Source: Chlorobiota bacterium (GTDB taxonomy: Bacteria > Bacteroidota > Bacteroidia > JAADEI01). Taken from it: a stretch of 32,413 bases of DNA. The notes under the pieces are model-generated. The model worked only from the letters and a program-made list of their open reading frames with translations. It had not been told where the DNA came from and searched no databases. Numbering within the stretch: the first letter of the stretch is position 1; each line of letters begins with the position of its first letter. Below, piece by piece: positions 9,595 to 18,107 of the stretch. The position numbers were made by a program, and so were the translations under genes. The DNA is taken from positions 1 to 32,413 of the forward strand of contig JAADEI010000129.1 in the NCBI GenBank assembly GCA_013153515.1, written 5' to 3'.

Positions 9595-10719
9595 ATGAAA
9601 CGTTTGATTCTGCTAAGCATTCCATTGGTGTTCACATTAAAATCTCTATCCCAGCAAACACAAATTGATTCAATACGTGTGGACTCTCTATGGAGACGAT
9701 TCATCATATTCAAACCGCAGGATTATGATACAAATCAAACCCAACTTTTTCCTTTAATTATTAACCTGCATGGCTACACATCTGATGCCCTTCAACAAAT
9801 GCTATACACAAACATGAATGCTTTCGCCGATACATCAGGATTTATAGTTGTGTATCCCTACGGAACTAAGGACACGACAGGCTACCGATATTGGAATGCA
9901 GGGTTTTCGCCAATTGGCGCTAATGACGTTTTCTTCCTTGATTCCCTTGTTAAGCACCTGATCACTACCGAACGAGTTGACCCACATGGCGTTTTCTTCT
10001 GTGGACTAAGCAACGGCGGAATTATGTCTTACTACATGTCTTGTTTCGGCAAAATCAAGATCAGAGGAATCGGCTCTGTCGCCGGAACACCCCTCGCAAG
10101 TTGGTTTCCCTGCAACGCAAATCCTACCCCAGTTATACATTTCCACGGCACGGCAGACAACACAGTGCCTTACAATGGCGGATTCATCCCTCCACTTCAA
10201 GATTCATTCGTTGCCGTTGAAAGGACCGTCAACTTCTGGAAAAAGACAAACTATTGTCTTGAAACTCCAGATTCTAACTTTATTGACAGAGATACTACCG
10301 ACGGGACACAGGTGATCCGTTACAAATGGAAACATAAAACAGGCAATTATTACCCCTTGGAATTCTTTAAAGTCCTGTATGGCGGGCACACATGGCCCGG
10401 TGCCTCTTTCACCTATGACGTTACAACACGAGACATCCACGCAAGTTCCGAAATAATCAGGTTTTTTAAATACATCTATACTCACAACATATATGTAACC
10501 GGAAACAACCACCCGCAAACAACTCACCATCAGACAAATTTCATAAAAAGATTGACCTCAAATACTTTCATCGCACTATCTCCCCTAACTATCTTCTCCT
10601 TGGACGGTCGCTTAATAGGAAGTCTCCCCGAAAACACTGTATTTTCCCTGCCCTCAGGAACCTTTATCGCACAACCTCAGATAACGGATCATCATCCCAC
10701 AATTTTAATTTCCTATTGA
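9595..10719 (+). CDS. Secreted PHB-depolymerase/LpqC-like esterase with degenerate T9SS-like C-terminus
   Basis: LIINLHGYTSD, GVFFCGLSNGGIMSYYMSC (GxSNGG nucleophile elbow), PVIHFHGTADNTVPYNGG, GGHTWPG. C-terminal IFSLDGRLIGSLPENTVFSLPSGTFIAQ resembles a short sorting domain. Confidence 0.85.
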   Translation: MKRLILLSIPLVFTLKSLSQQTQIDSIRVDSLWRRFIIFKPQDYDTNQTQLFPLIINLHGYTSDALQQMLYTNMNAFADTSGFIVVYPYGTKDTTGYRYWNAGFSPIGANDVFFLDSLVKHLITTERVDPHGVFFCGLSNGGIMSYYMSCFGKIKIRGIGSVAGTPLASWFPCNANPTPVIHFHGTADNTVPYNGGFIPPLQDSFVAVERTVNFWKKTNYCLETPDSNFIDRDTTDGTQVIRYKWKHKTGNYYPLEFFKVLYGGHTWPGASFTYDVTTRDIHASSEIIRFFKYIYTHNIYVTGNNHPQTTHHQTNFIKRLTSNTFIALSPLTIFSLDGRLIGSLPENTVFSLPSGTFIAQPQITDHHPTILISY

Positions 10720-10820
10720 TTTTAGTGGTCTTATCTATCCGTATTATTATTTCAAGAAGCACCCAAAGAAAAAGCAAACATTCTTCACAGTTTTTAGTTG
10801 GACCCTGAGTACATTGTGTT

Positions 10821-10941
10821 TTTTAGGTCACAGAGTGCCTCAGAGTTAAAACGGAGTTCTACGGAGTTTTCATTAAATTTCTCTACCCTATTCAATACTC
10901 TGTGTCCACTGTGCATAACTCCGTGTTCATTGTGGTTAAAA
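10821..10941. repeat. Inverted pair of arms, each four ACTCYGTG-like units spaced 10-11 nt
   Basis: Reverse complement of 10821-10867: ACTCCGTAGA ACTCCGTTTTA ACTCTGAGGC ACTCTGTGACCTAAAA. Plus strand 10897-10941: ACTCTGTGTCC ACTGTGCATA ACTCCGTGTTC ATTGTGGTTAAAA. Confidence 0.8.
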
Positions 10942-10980
10942 GGAGAGAGAGGTTCATTACAAGGGTTTGTTGATATGTCT

Positions 10981-10988
10981 TAATTTTG
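10981..10988 (+). promoter_or_regulatory. -7 element TAATTTTG for ktrA-like gene, 5 nt before the start codon
   Basis: taattttg-atact-ATG. Confidence 0.55.
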
Positions 10989-10993
10989 ATACT

Positions 10994-11665
10994 ATGCGGT
11001 TGAGATATGCAGTTATTGGACTTGGGAGTTTTGGCAGGGCAGTGGCGGTCAAGCTCGCAGAGGAAGGAGCAGAAGTCCTTGCAATAGATAAGAACGAAGA
11101 ACGGGTTGAGGAAATTAAAGACTTAGTGGCGACAGCTGTTGTTGTGGATGCCACGGAAGAGAAAGCTTTGAGGGCTCTGGAATTAGATCAGATGGATGGG
11201 GTAGTCGTAGCAATAGGCAAGACATTTGAAGACCTTATCCTCGCCACCGTCCATCTGCTTAACATAAACGTCAAAAGGCTTATAGCACGGGCATTTAACC
11301 AAACACAACGTATGATTCTTGAGAAACTGGGGGTTCATGAGATTGTGTCACCAGAAGAAGACGCCGGCAAAGCATTGGCAGAAAAACTGCTTCACCCAAC
11401 GTTTAAGGCTTACATTCCCTTGCCCGGCGGATATGAGATAGTGGAGATTGAAGCACCGCCCGGAATAGTGGGACGCTACGTTAAAGATATAAATTTCATT
11501 GGAAAGTATAACATAACGCCAATCACTGTGAAGAGAAAAAATGAGAAGGGGGAGTATATTGTTGTGGGATGCCTAAGCCCAAACTTTAAATTCCAAGAAG
11601 GAGACCTTCTTATTATAATGGGACATAAAGATGACATTCAAAGGTTTCTTGAAATTATGGAGTAG
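10994..11665 (+). CDS. ktrA: TrkA/KtrA-type potassium channel regulatory subunit (RCK_N + RCK_C)
   Basis: MRLRYAVIGLGSFGRAVAVKLAEEGAEVLAIDKNEE Rossmann GxGxxG and VVVDATEEKALRAL. Start moved from 10967 to 10994 by homology and promoter position. Confidence 0.92.
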   Translation: MRLRYAVIGLGSFGRAVAVKLAEEGAEVLAIDKNEERVEEIKDLVATAVVVDATEEKALRALELDQMDGVVVAIGKTFEDLILATVHLLNINVKRLIARAFNQTQRMILEKLGVHEIVSPEEDAGKALAEKLLHPTFKAYIPLPGGYEIVEIEAPPGIVGRYVKDINFIGKYNITPITVKRKNEKGEYIVVGCLSPNFKFQEGDLLIIMGHKDDIQRFLEIME

Positions 11666-13952
11666 TTGGATTGTTTCTCTGGCATCCCTTTCTCAACCTT
11701 GCATTAGCGGGAGAGTGTATGACAACGTTGGGGAACCAGCCATTGGAGCAATAGTTAGAATATATCCTGATTCAATTGTTTTACAAACAGATATAAACGG
11801 ACAATTCAAGGCATGCCCTCAAACCATCCGCAACCTGACCATTGAAATAACGTATTTCGGAACAAGAAAATCAATAATTATTCCCAAACTAAGCAATGAC
11901 ACAACACTGGAAATAAAAATAATTCCGCAAGTCAACCTCAATCCCGTTACGATCATACACAAACACTCATTATCAATAGAACCCGGCGGGATAACAAAAA
12001 TCTCAATGCAAGAACTGTCAAGGCGTCCGGCATTGCTTGGAATAAGGGAACCCATCACGCAACTCAAAAGCATTGGGGGAGTAACCACTGTTTCGGAGAC
12101 TCAGGAAGGGCTTGCCGTCAGGGGAACAGCACCGGAACACACACTCATCTTGCTTGATGGCGTGCCTCTCTACTTTCCCGGCAGGGTCTTCGGAATGTTT
12201 TCCATGCTTCATCCTGAGATAGTTAAAGACATAACTTTCTATCCGGGGGCGTTCCCGGCTAAGTATGGCGGTAGGTTAGGAGCAATAGCCGAATTCTCGC
12301 TCAAAACAGGAGAGTGGACACGTAAACATTTATCTTTCTGGACTGGAACAGCCACAACGGGTTTGTATCTCTCAGCACCCATAACAAAAAATGTTTTCAA
12401 CGTAACCACGGCACTGCGTTATAGTTATCTTGGACGGTTAATAAAGGCGATTCACAAAACACCATTAACCGCAGACTTTGGAGATGCATTCCTGCAACTG
12501 GCTTTCAGACACAAAGACAAAACAGTAGTTAGGTTTTGGACATTGACAGCCTCTGATTGGTATTACCAAAGCATAAGAAACGATTCAACCGTAGGGAGCG
12601 TAGTTAATCCCGGCATAGCATCCGCTCTGTCAATAAGACACAAGATTAACAAGGAAGCCATCATCAAATCAACGTTCTATTACTACAATAATTCCAGCGA
12701 AGTGTTTTACCGCAAAATATATGATGATGGCAGATTGCTCGCTATATCAACTGGAACATACCATTTCAGTGCAGGCTTAAACACCATCTTGACACACAGA
12801 AACACAGAATTAGGACTACAACTTGAAAGACTGTGGATTAGACCATTGACCGAACAAGTGACGTTCTATCAACCTACCTTCTCAGATACTCTTAAATTTG
12901 AAAGCAAATCGCAACTCTATCACGCTTGGCACAAAGCAGTCTTTGTTAGCCATGCATTTGATATAAGAAAATTTTCCATTGTCTCAGGAATCAGGGCAAA
13001 CTACTTCACGCAAATAGGTCCTTATTCCAGACCCAGAAGCGATACCTTCGTCTTCAGAACTAACGAAATAGTGGCTTCATACTTCGCTATCTTGCCCAGA
13101 CTTAGGGTAACCTACACAGACACACCGTTCCAACTAGTTCTCGCCTCTGGATTCGCTTGGCAACCTGTACATAAACTCTCACAGGGCTTGGTCACCACAC
13201 CTTGGGACTTCTGGCTTCCCTCAACAGTGAACGTTAAACCCTCTTACATCTACGACCTCACGCCGGGAATCAAATTCATTAAAAACAACCTCGCCATAGG
13301 AATTGATTTGTTTTATAGACTCTTGTGGAACCTTTATGAATTCAAACAGGACTATGTCCCGGCACCGGGAGTCGTCTCGGAAACAGAACTGACTCGTGGC
13401 ACTGGAAAAGCCTATGGAATAGTCGTTTATTTCCTGTATGAAAACAAAAGACTTTCATTAAACGGGAATTACACCTATTCCCGGTCGTGGCGATTTTTCC
13501 CAACCCTAAACCAAGGAATCCCATTCCCAGCAGACGAAGACCGCCCTCATGTCGGAAACCTTACTGCTTCCTACACATTCATAGACCGTCCGAAGGGCAA
13601 GTGGACTTTTTCCCTCAAATTCGTTATTGCCTCTGGCAAACTACTCACTTTGCCTTCCTACTGGCTCATCAGTGCAACTAAACTTAAAACCGCTTTCTTC
13701 TGGCGAAATAATTATAGGCTTCCAACATATCACAGGCTTGACCTGTCCGTCTCTTGGCAAAAAAGCCTTGGACACAGGTCAGACCTTGAAGTGTCCTTCA
13801 CACTCTATAACGCCTATAACAGGCAAAACATCCATCAATTAGTGATTGATGAAAAGGGCAGATTTATAGCCACTGGAAGATACCTTAGAACGGAAGCATA
13901 TACTCTGTTTCCCATAATGCCCGCAATAACTGTTAAATTGGATTTAAGATGA
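11631..13952 (+). CDS. TonB-dependent receptor with N-terminal carboxypeptidase-like regulatory domain
   Basis: Signal peptide, CISGRVYDNVGEPAIGAIVRIYPDS.. TDINGQF, plug AVRGTAPEHTLILLDGVPLYFPGRVFGMFSMLHPEIVKDITFYPGAFPAKYGGRLGAIAEF, beta-barrel, aromatic C-terminal region. Confidence 0.95.
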   Translation: MTFKGFLKLWSSWIVSLASLSQPCISGRVYDNVGEPAIGAIVRIYPDSIVLQTDINGQFKACPQTIRNLTIEITYFGTRKSIIIPKLSNDTTLEIKIIPQVNLNPVTIIHKHSLSIEPGGITKISMQELSRRPALLGIREPITQLKSIGGVTTVSETQEGLAVRGTAPEHTLILLDGVPLYFPGRVFGMFSMLHPEIVKDITFYPGAFPAKYGGRLGAIAEFSLKTGEWTRKHLSFWTGTATTGLYLSAPITKNVFNVTTALRYSYLGRLIKAIHKTPLTADFGDAFLQLAFRHKDKTVVRFWTLTASDWYYQSIRNDSTVGSVVNPGIASALSIRHKINKEAIIKSTFYYYNNSSEVFYRKIYDDGRLLAISTGTYHFSAGLNTILTHRNTELGLQLERLWIRPLTEQVTFYQPTFSDTLKFESKSQLYHAWHKAVFVSHAFDIRKFSIVSGIRANYFTQIGPYSRPRSDTFVFRTNEIVASYFAILPRLRVTYTDTPFQLVLASGFAWQPVHKLSQGLVTTPWDFWLPSTVNVKPSYIYDLTPGIKFIKNNLAIGIDLFYRLLWNLYEFKQDYVPAPGVVSETELTRGTGKAYGIVVYFLYENKRLSLNGNYTYSRSWRFFPTLNQGIPFPADEDRPHVGNLTASYTFIDRPKGKWTFSLKFVIASGKLLTLPSYWLISATKLKTAFFWRNNYRLPTYHRLDLSVSWQKSLGHRSDLEVSFTLYNAYNRQNIHQLVIDEKGRFIATGRYLRTEAYTLFPIMPAITVKLDLR

Positions 13953-14863
13953 AGATGCCCAAAACGTTAATTTGGACTTTGGGAATAACCATTATAACTA
14001 TGTCCTGCAAAAAAGAATTTGTTATAGAGCCATATTACCCTCAAGAAATGCCTATCATAATTGAAGGAAACATTGCTACTGACAAGCCACCGGTAGTTAC
14101 GTTATCCCTGCCCAACCCAGCATTTGACACAATCAAGCCAGAAGACATTCAGTTTGTTCATAATGCAAAAGTTCTGGCAATAAGGGAAAACACGGACACT
14201 ATCTTGCTTGTGGAATACAATAAAGATACACTTACTGGTTTGCTATGGCAACTTTTTAACTCAATGCTTGCTATCCACTTCACAGGAATTGAAACACCTC
14301 TTTATTTCTACTCAGTGCCAAGGGATAGGATTGTAACTGGTCAGCCGGGCGAATCATGGAAATTTGTTATTTATGCTAATAAGCAAATTTATCAAACAAC
14401 TGTTAAAATTCCACAAAGCCCATATCCTCTGGACAGCATCATTCCCATTCCGCAACAGGGCAGGTATTACATGATAGCCTTTTTCAGGGACCCGCCCGGC
14501 TCACAAGACTATGGCATCTACTACACCAAATACTTGAATCTTCCATTTTGCATGGGTAGATATTGGTCAGATAGGACTATTGACGGCAAACGATGGGCTT
14601 GGAAGATAACGCCGGGCACCTGTGCAGACAGGGCTCACGAAACAGCACCTGAACTGTTCTATTCAGAAGACAAAGTTGAAATTGCTTGGTGCAGATTAGA
14701 CAAAGAGTCCTATGATTACCTTAAAGAATTGGACAATGCCGATGATGCCCTTGACAATCCATTTGACTATCCCACATTGCCCACTGGAAACATGTCCACC
14801 ACGACCTCAATAGGGCACGTCTTCGCTCTCAACTGTCAGTATTACTATTTTGATTTGCCCTGA
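13949..14863 (+). CDS. DUF4249-type lipoprotein paired with the TonB receptor
   Basis: Lipobox-like TIITMSCKKE; PIIIEGNIATDKPPVVTLSLPNPAFDTI; position directly behind the TonB receptor with 4-nt overlap. Confidence 0.75.
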   Translation: MKMPKTLIWTLGITIITMSCKKEFVIEPYYPQEMPIIIEGNIATDKPPVVTLSLPNPAFDTIKPEDIQFVHNAKVLAIRENTDTILLVEYNKDTLTGLLWQLFNSMLAIHFTGIETPLYFYSVPRDRIVTGQPGESWKFVIYANKQIYQTTVKIPQSPYPLDSIIPIPQQGRYYMIAFFRDPPGSQDYGIYYTKYLNLPFCMGRYWSDRTIDGKRWAWKITPGTCADRAHETAPELFYSEDKVEIAWCRLDKESYDYLKELDNADDALDNPFDYPTLPTGNMSTTTSIGHVFALNCQYYYFDLP

Positions 14864-16218
14864 CGGGGCTTAAAAGACACTTTTAATACCCGCTTGGTTC
14901 GTGGAGTGACCTTGAACCTATCATCAATCCGATAGGGAATCACCCAGACTATATAATCGCCAGATTGCAAAACCCTGACTTTTTTCTTCAAATGAGCAGG
15001 CACTTTCTCGTCAGTGAGAAACTTCTTTATTTTCTTCTTTTTCCTTAGCCCAAAGGGGTAGAAGTAGTCGCCATCCCGCCAGAACCTCAACATAATAGGG
15101 CTTTCCAGTTTGTCATAATCCAGATAGGCAATGTTTTTGTCGGTAGTTATCTTAACATCCTTTGCAGGAAGCAGTTCAAAGACATATTTCCCTTCGGAGA
15201 GTTCAATTACCGTAGGGATTTCAGGCACTGGGACGACCGACGGTTCCGACTCTTCTGTTTTTTCTGTGATAATTAAATGAGTTCTGTCTATCACCAGTTT
15301 GAACCTCTCTGTTTCCAAAGTGGCACCGACCTTTATTTCTTCGCCTCTAATTAAGTCAATCAGTTGGTCAACTTGATTCACATTGAAGCCAAATTCTTTC
15401 AAAATCTCATAGAAAATGGTTCTATAAGCAGGATATGACAAAACCTTTCGGAAGGGAATCCACACTTCACCATCTTTCCTAATTAAGACCCTGTTTTTTA
15501 TTCTTTGCAGTGTTACTTCGGCAATCCATTCCAAATCTCTCATTATTCGGGCGTGGTTGTAGATTGCCACATCAACCTCTGGATTCAATTCCCTCAAAAC
15601 GGGCATTACACGATGCCTTATGAAGTTCCGCCTGAATCTCAGGTCTCTGTTTGTTTCATCTTCCAACCACGACAAACCTTTTTCCAAGGCATATTTTTCT
15701 ATTTCTGACTTTGAAGCAAACAATAATGGTCTGATGAGAAAATCTCGTTTGGGGACAATGCCTTTCATCCCTCGCCACCCACTGCCTCTAATCAGATTCA
15801 TCAATACTGTTTCGGCAACGTCATCCCTGTGATGGGCAGTGGCAACAAAGTGATAGCCGTGTTTCCTGCGAACTTCATTCAACCATTGATATCTCAAATG
15901 CCTGCCCGCTTCCTCTATGGACATTCCTTCCTGACGTGCGAAACCTTCAACATCCGCACCACCGATGAAAAACGGAACCCTGTATTTGAATGCCAATTGA
16001 CGGATGAAAAACTCGTCTTTATAGCTGTCTTTCCTGAGATGATGATTGAAATATGCTATTCCAAAAGGGAATTCGCCACATTTATAAAACAATTGAGTAA
16101 GCACCACTGAGTCAACACCGCCACTGACAGCCACCAAAACAGGTTGCCCTTTGAACAGCAAACCCTCATCAAAAATAAATTTCCGAAACACCTCAACATT
16201 CAACATAAGCCCTTTCAT
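14845..16218 (-). CDS. tilS: tRNA(Ile)-lysidine synthetase
   Basis: VLVAVSGGVDSVVLTQLF P-loop, FNHHLR, ATAHHRDDVAETVLMNLIRGSGWRGMKGI, C-terminal TilS domain. Confidence 0.96.
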   Translation of the reverse strand: MKGLMLNVEVFRKFIFDEGLLFKGQPVLVAVSGGVDSVVLTQLFYKCGEFPFGIAYFNHHLRKDSYKDEFFIRQLAFKYRVPFFIGGADVEGFARQEGMSIEEAGRHLRYQWLNEVRRKHGYHFVATAHHRDDVAETVLMNLIRGSGWRGMKGIVPKRDFLIRPLLFASKSEIEKYALEKGLSWLEDETNRDLRFRRNFIRHRVMPVLRELNPEVDVAIYNHARIMRDLEWIAEVTLQRIKNRVLIRKDGEVWIPFRKVLSYPAYRTIFYEILKEFGFNVNQVDQLIDLIRGEEIKVGATLETERFKLVIDRTHLIITEKTEESEPSVVPVPEIPTVIELSEGKYVFELLPAKDVKITTDKNIAYLDYDKLESPIMLRFWRDGDYFYPFGLRKKKKIKKFLTDEKVPAHLKKKVRVLQSGDYIVWVIPYRIDDRFKVTPRTKRVLKVSFKPRQGKSK

Positions 16219-16228
16219 TTAACCTGCC

Positions 16229-16236
16229 TATATTTG
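16229..16236 (+). promoter_or_regulatory. -7 element TATATTTG for etfB
   Basis: Exact TAnnTTTG, 28 nt before ATG. Confidence 0.5.
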
Positions 16237-16264
16237 CACTAAACTAAATGTAAAATTCAGAACA

Positions 16265-17014
16265 ATGAAGATACTGGTAGCGATAGCACGGACGCCAGAC
16301 ACAACGGCACCAATAGACTTCGTTGATGACGGCAGGAAATACAAGGAGGAGGGCGTTCAGTTCATCATTAATCCATACGACGAATTCGCCCTCGCCAAGG
16401 CAATGGACATCAAGGACGAACGACAAGATGTGGAAGTAACTGTAATCTCCGTGGATTCAAATAAAGCAGACCAGTTGCTCAGGAAAGCCCTCGCCGTCGG
16501 GGCAGACAAAGCAGTTCGCATTGACATTGAGCCTGAGGACGCTTGGCAAACAGCAGGAGAAATAGTGGAATGGATTAAGAAAAGTGGAGAGCAGTTTGAC
16601 CTCATCTTCACTGGAAAGGAAACCATTAACTATAACGGCGGACTGGTCGGCGGATATATAGCCAGCCTGCTTGGATACACATACGTCCCTGAAACATATA
16701 AACTTAGCATAATGGACGACGGAAAGTTGGATATAGTGAGGGAAATAGAAGGCGGGAAGGTATATCTAAAAACCACCATGCCAGCAGTGATCACAGCCGT
16801 TGAATATCTCGCAGAACCTCGCCTTCCCTCAATGCGTGGAATCATGCAGGCACGCACAAAGCCATTCTCTGTTGAGCAACCGACAGGAATTGAGCCACTC
16901 ACCACAACAGTCAAACACTACTTACCGCCTCAGCGGAAAGAGTGCAAACTCATTGACCCTGAAAACATAGAGGAACTTGTCGAAATCCTTCACAAGGAAA
17001 TCAAAGTAATCTAA
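16265..17014 (+). CDS. etfB: Electron transfer flavoprotein beta subunit
   Basis: MKILVAIARTPDTTAPIDF, INPYDEFALAKAMDIKD, LIFTGKETINYNGGLVGGYIASLLG. Confidence 0.96.
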   Translation: MKILVAIARTPDTTAPIDFVDDGRKYKEEGVQFIINPYDEFALAKAMDIKDERQDVEVTVISVDSNKADQLLRKALAVGADKAVRIDIEPEDAWQTAGEIVEWIKKSGEQFDLIFTGKETINYNGGLVGGYIASLLGYTYVPETYKLSIMDDGKLDIVREIEGGKVYLKTTMPAVITAVEYLAEPRLPSMRGIMQARTKPFSVEQPTGIEPLTTTVKHYLPPQRKECKLIDPENIEELVEILHKEIKVI

Positions 17015-17042
17015 ACCCTAACCTGTTAAAAATAAAAGAGTC

Positions 17043-18023
17043 ATGGCAGTAATTGTCTACACAGAACACGAAGATGGGAAAGTGAAAAGGTCCAGTTACG
17101 AACTGACTGCGTACGCCTCTGAACTGGCAAAACGGTTCAACGCAGGACCAGTCATTGCAGTCTCTTTCGGCAACATAGCAGATTCAGAACTGGCTACCCT
17201 AGGAAAAGCCGGGGCAGAGAAAGTGATTAATTTCCAAGGGGAAGGCACTGAGCAAGTGGACCCAAAACTCTTCTTTGAAAACATAAAATCAGTATTAGAT
17301 GAAACATCTCCTAAATTCGTGGTTTTCGGAGCCAACAATAGCGGTAGGGCAATAGCACCATTGGTCAGTGCTCATCTGAAATATGGTTTAGTGCCAGGCG
17401 TAGTGGAACTGCCAAGAGAGGAAAACGGGAAACTCATTTTCAAGAAGAATGCATATTCAGGAAAAGCCTTCGCAGACTATCAAGTAAACACGGATGGAGC
17501 AGTCATCATGCTCATGAGAAATTCCTTTGACTATGAATTGGGAGAAGGAGCAGCACAGGTGGAAGTAAGACAAGCCACGGGAGAAGGCTCATATATCGTT
17601 GAAAAGGTGGAAAAGGCGACAGGAAAAGTTCCTCTCACCGAGGCAGACATAGTTGTTTCAGGAGGACGCGGTCTTAAAGGTCCTGAGAACTGGCATCTAT
17701 TGGAGGAGTTAGCAGAGGAATTAGGGGCTGCTCTCGCATGCTCAAAGCCTGTGTCCGACATGGGTTGGAGGCCGCACACTGAACACGTTGGACAGACAGG
17801 TTTAACAATCAGACCAACCTTATATATCGCAGTTGGTATTTCAGGTGCAATTCAGCATCTTGCCGGTGTGTCGGGGTCCAGATACATCATAGCCATCAAC
17901 AAGGACCCGGAAGCACCTATATTTAAGGCATGTGACTATGGTGTTGTCGGAGACCTCTTTGAAGTCGTCCCTAAATTAACACAAGCAATAAGGGAATTCA
18001 AGAAGAAACAGGCAGGCGGATAG
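17043..18023 (+). CDS. etfA: Electron transfer flavoprotein alpha subunit
   Basis: VVSGGRGLKGPENWHLLEELAEELGAALACSKPVSDMGWRPHTEHVGQTGLTIRPTLYIAVGISGAIQHLAGVSGSRYIIAINKDPEAPIFK FAD-binding domain. Confidence 0.97.
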   Translation: MAVIVYTEHEDGKVKRSSYELTAYASELAKRFNAGPVIAVSFGNIADSELATLGKAGAEKVINFQGEGTEQVDPKLFFENIKSVLDETSPKFVVFGANNSGRAIAPLVSAHLKYGLVPGVVELPREENGKLIFKKNAYSGKAFADYQVNTDGAVIMLMRNSFDYELGEGAAQVEVRQATGEGSYIVEKVEKATGKVPLTEADIVVSGGRGLKGPENWHLLEELAEELGAALACSKPVSDMGWRPHTEHVGQTGLTIRPTLYIAVGISGAIQHLAGVSGSRYIIAINKDPEAPIFKACDYGVVGDLFEVVPKLTQAIREFKKKQAGG

Positions 18024-18032
18024 TGTACAGTT

Positions 18033-18092
18033 GAGGGGCATCTCTGAGCATTCGGGGGAAATTTCCCCGGAAGGGATGCCCTTATTTTTTTA
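18033..18092 (+). terminator. Rho-independent terminator after etfBA with nested hairpin
   Basis: Outer stem GGGCATC/GATGCCC, inner perfect palindrome GGGGAAATTTCCCC (18055-18068), followed by TTATTTTTTTAA. Confidence 0.85.
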
Positions 18093-18107
18093 ATTCGTTA
18101 TAATTTT

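Noticed and set aside
10798-10983. 61-aa ORF over the repeat region
   Set aside because: Low-complexity translation, spans the inverted repeat array, no protein-like features.
18055-18068. GGGGAAATTTCCCC as a stand-alone regulator binding site
   Set aside because: Better explained as the inner part of a Rho-independent terminator with outer stem and T tract; kept only as a note.
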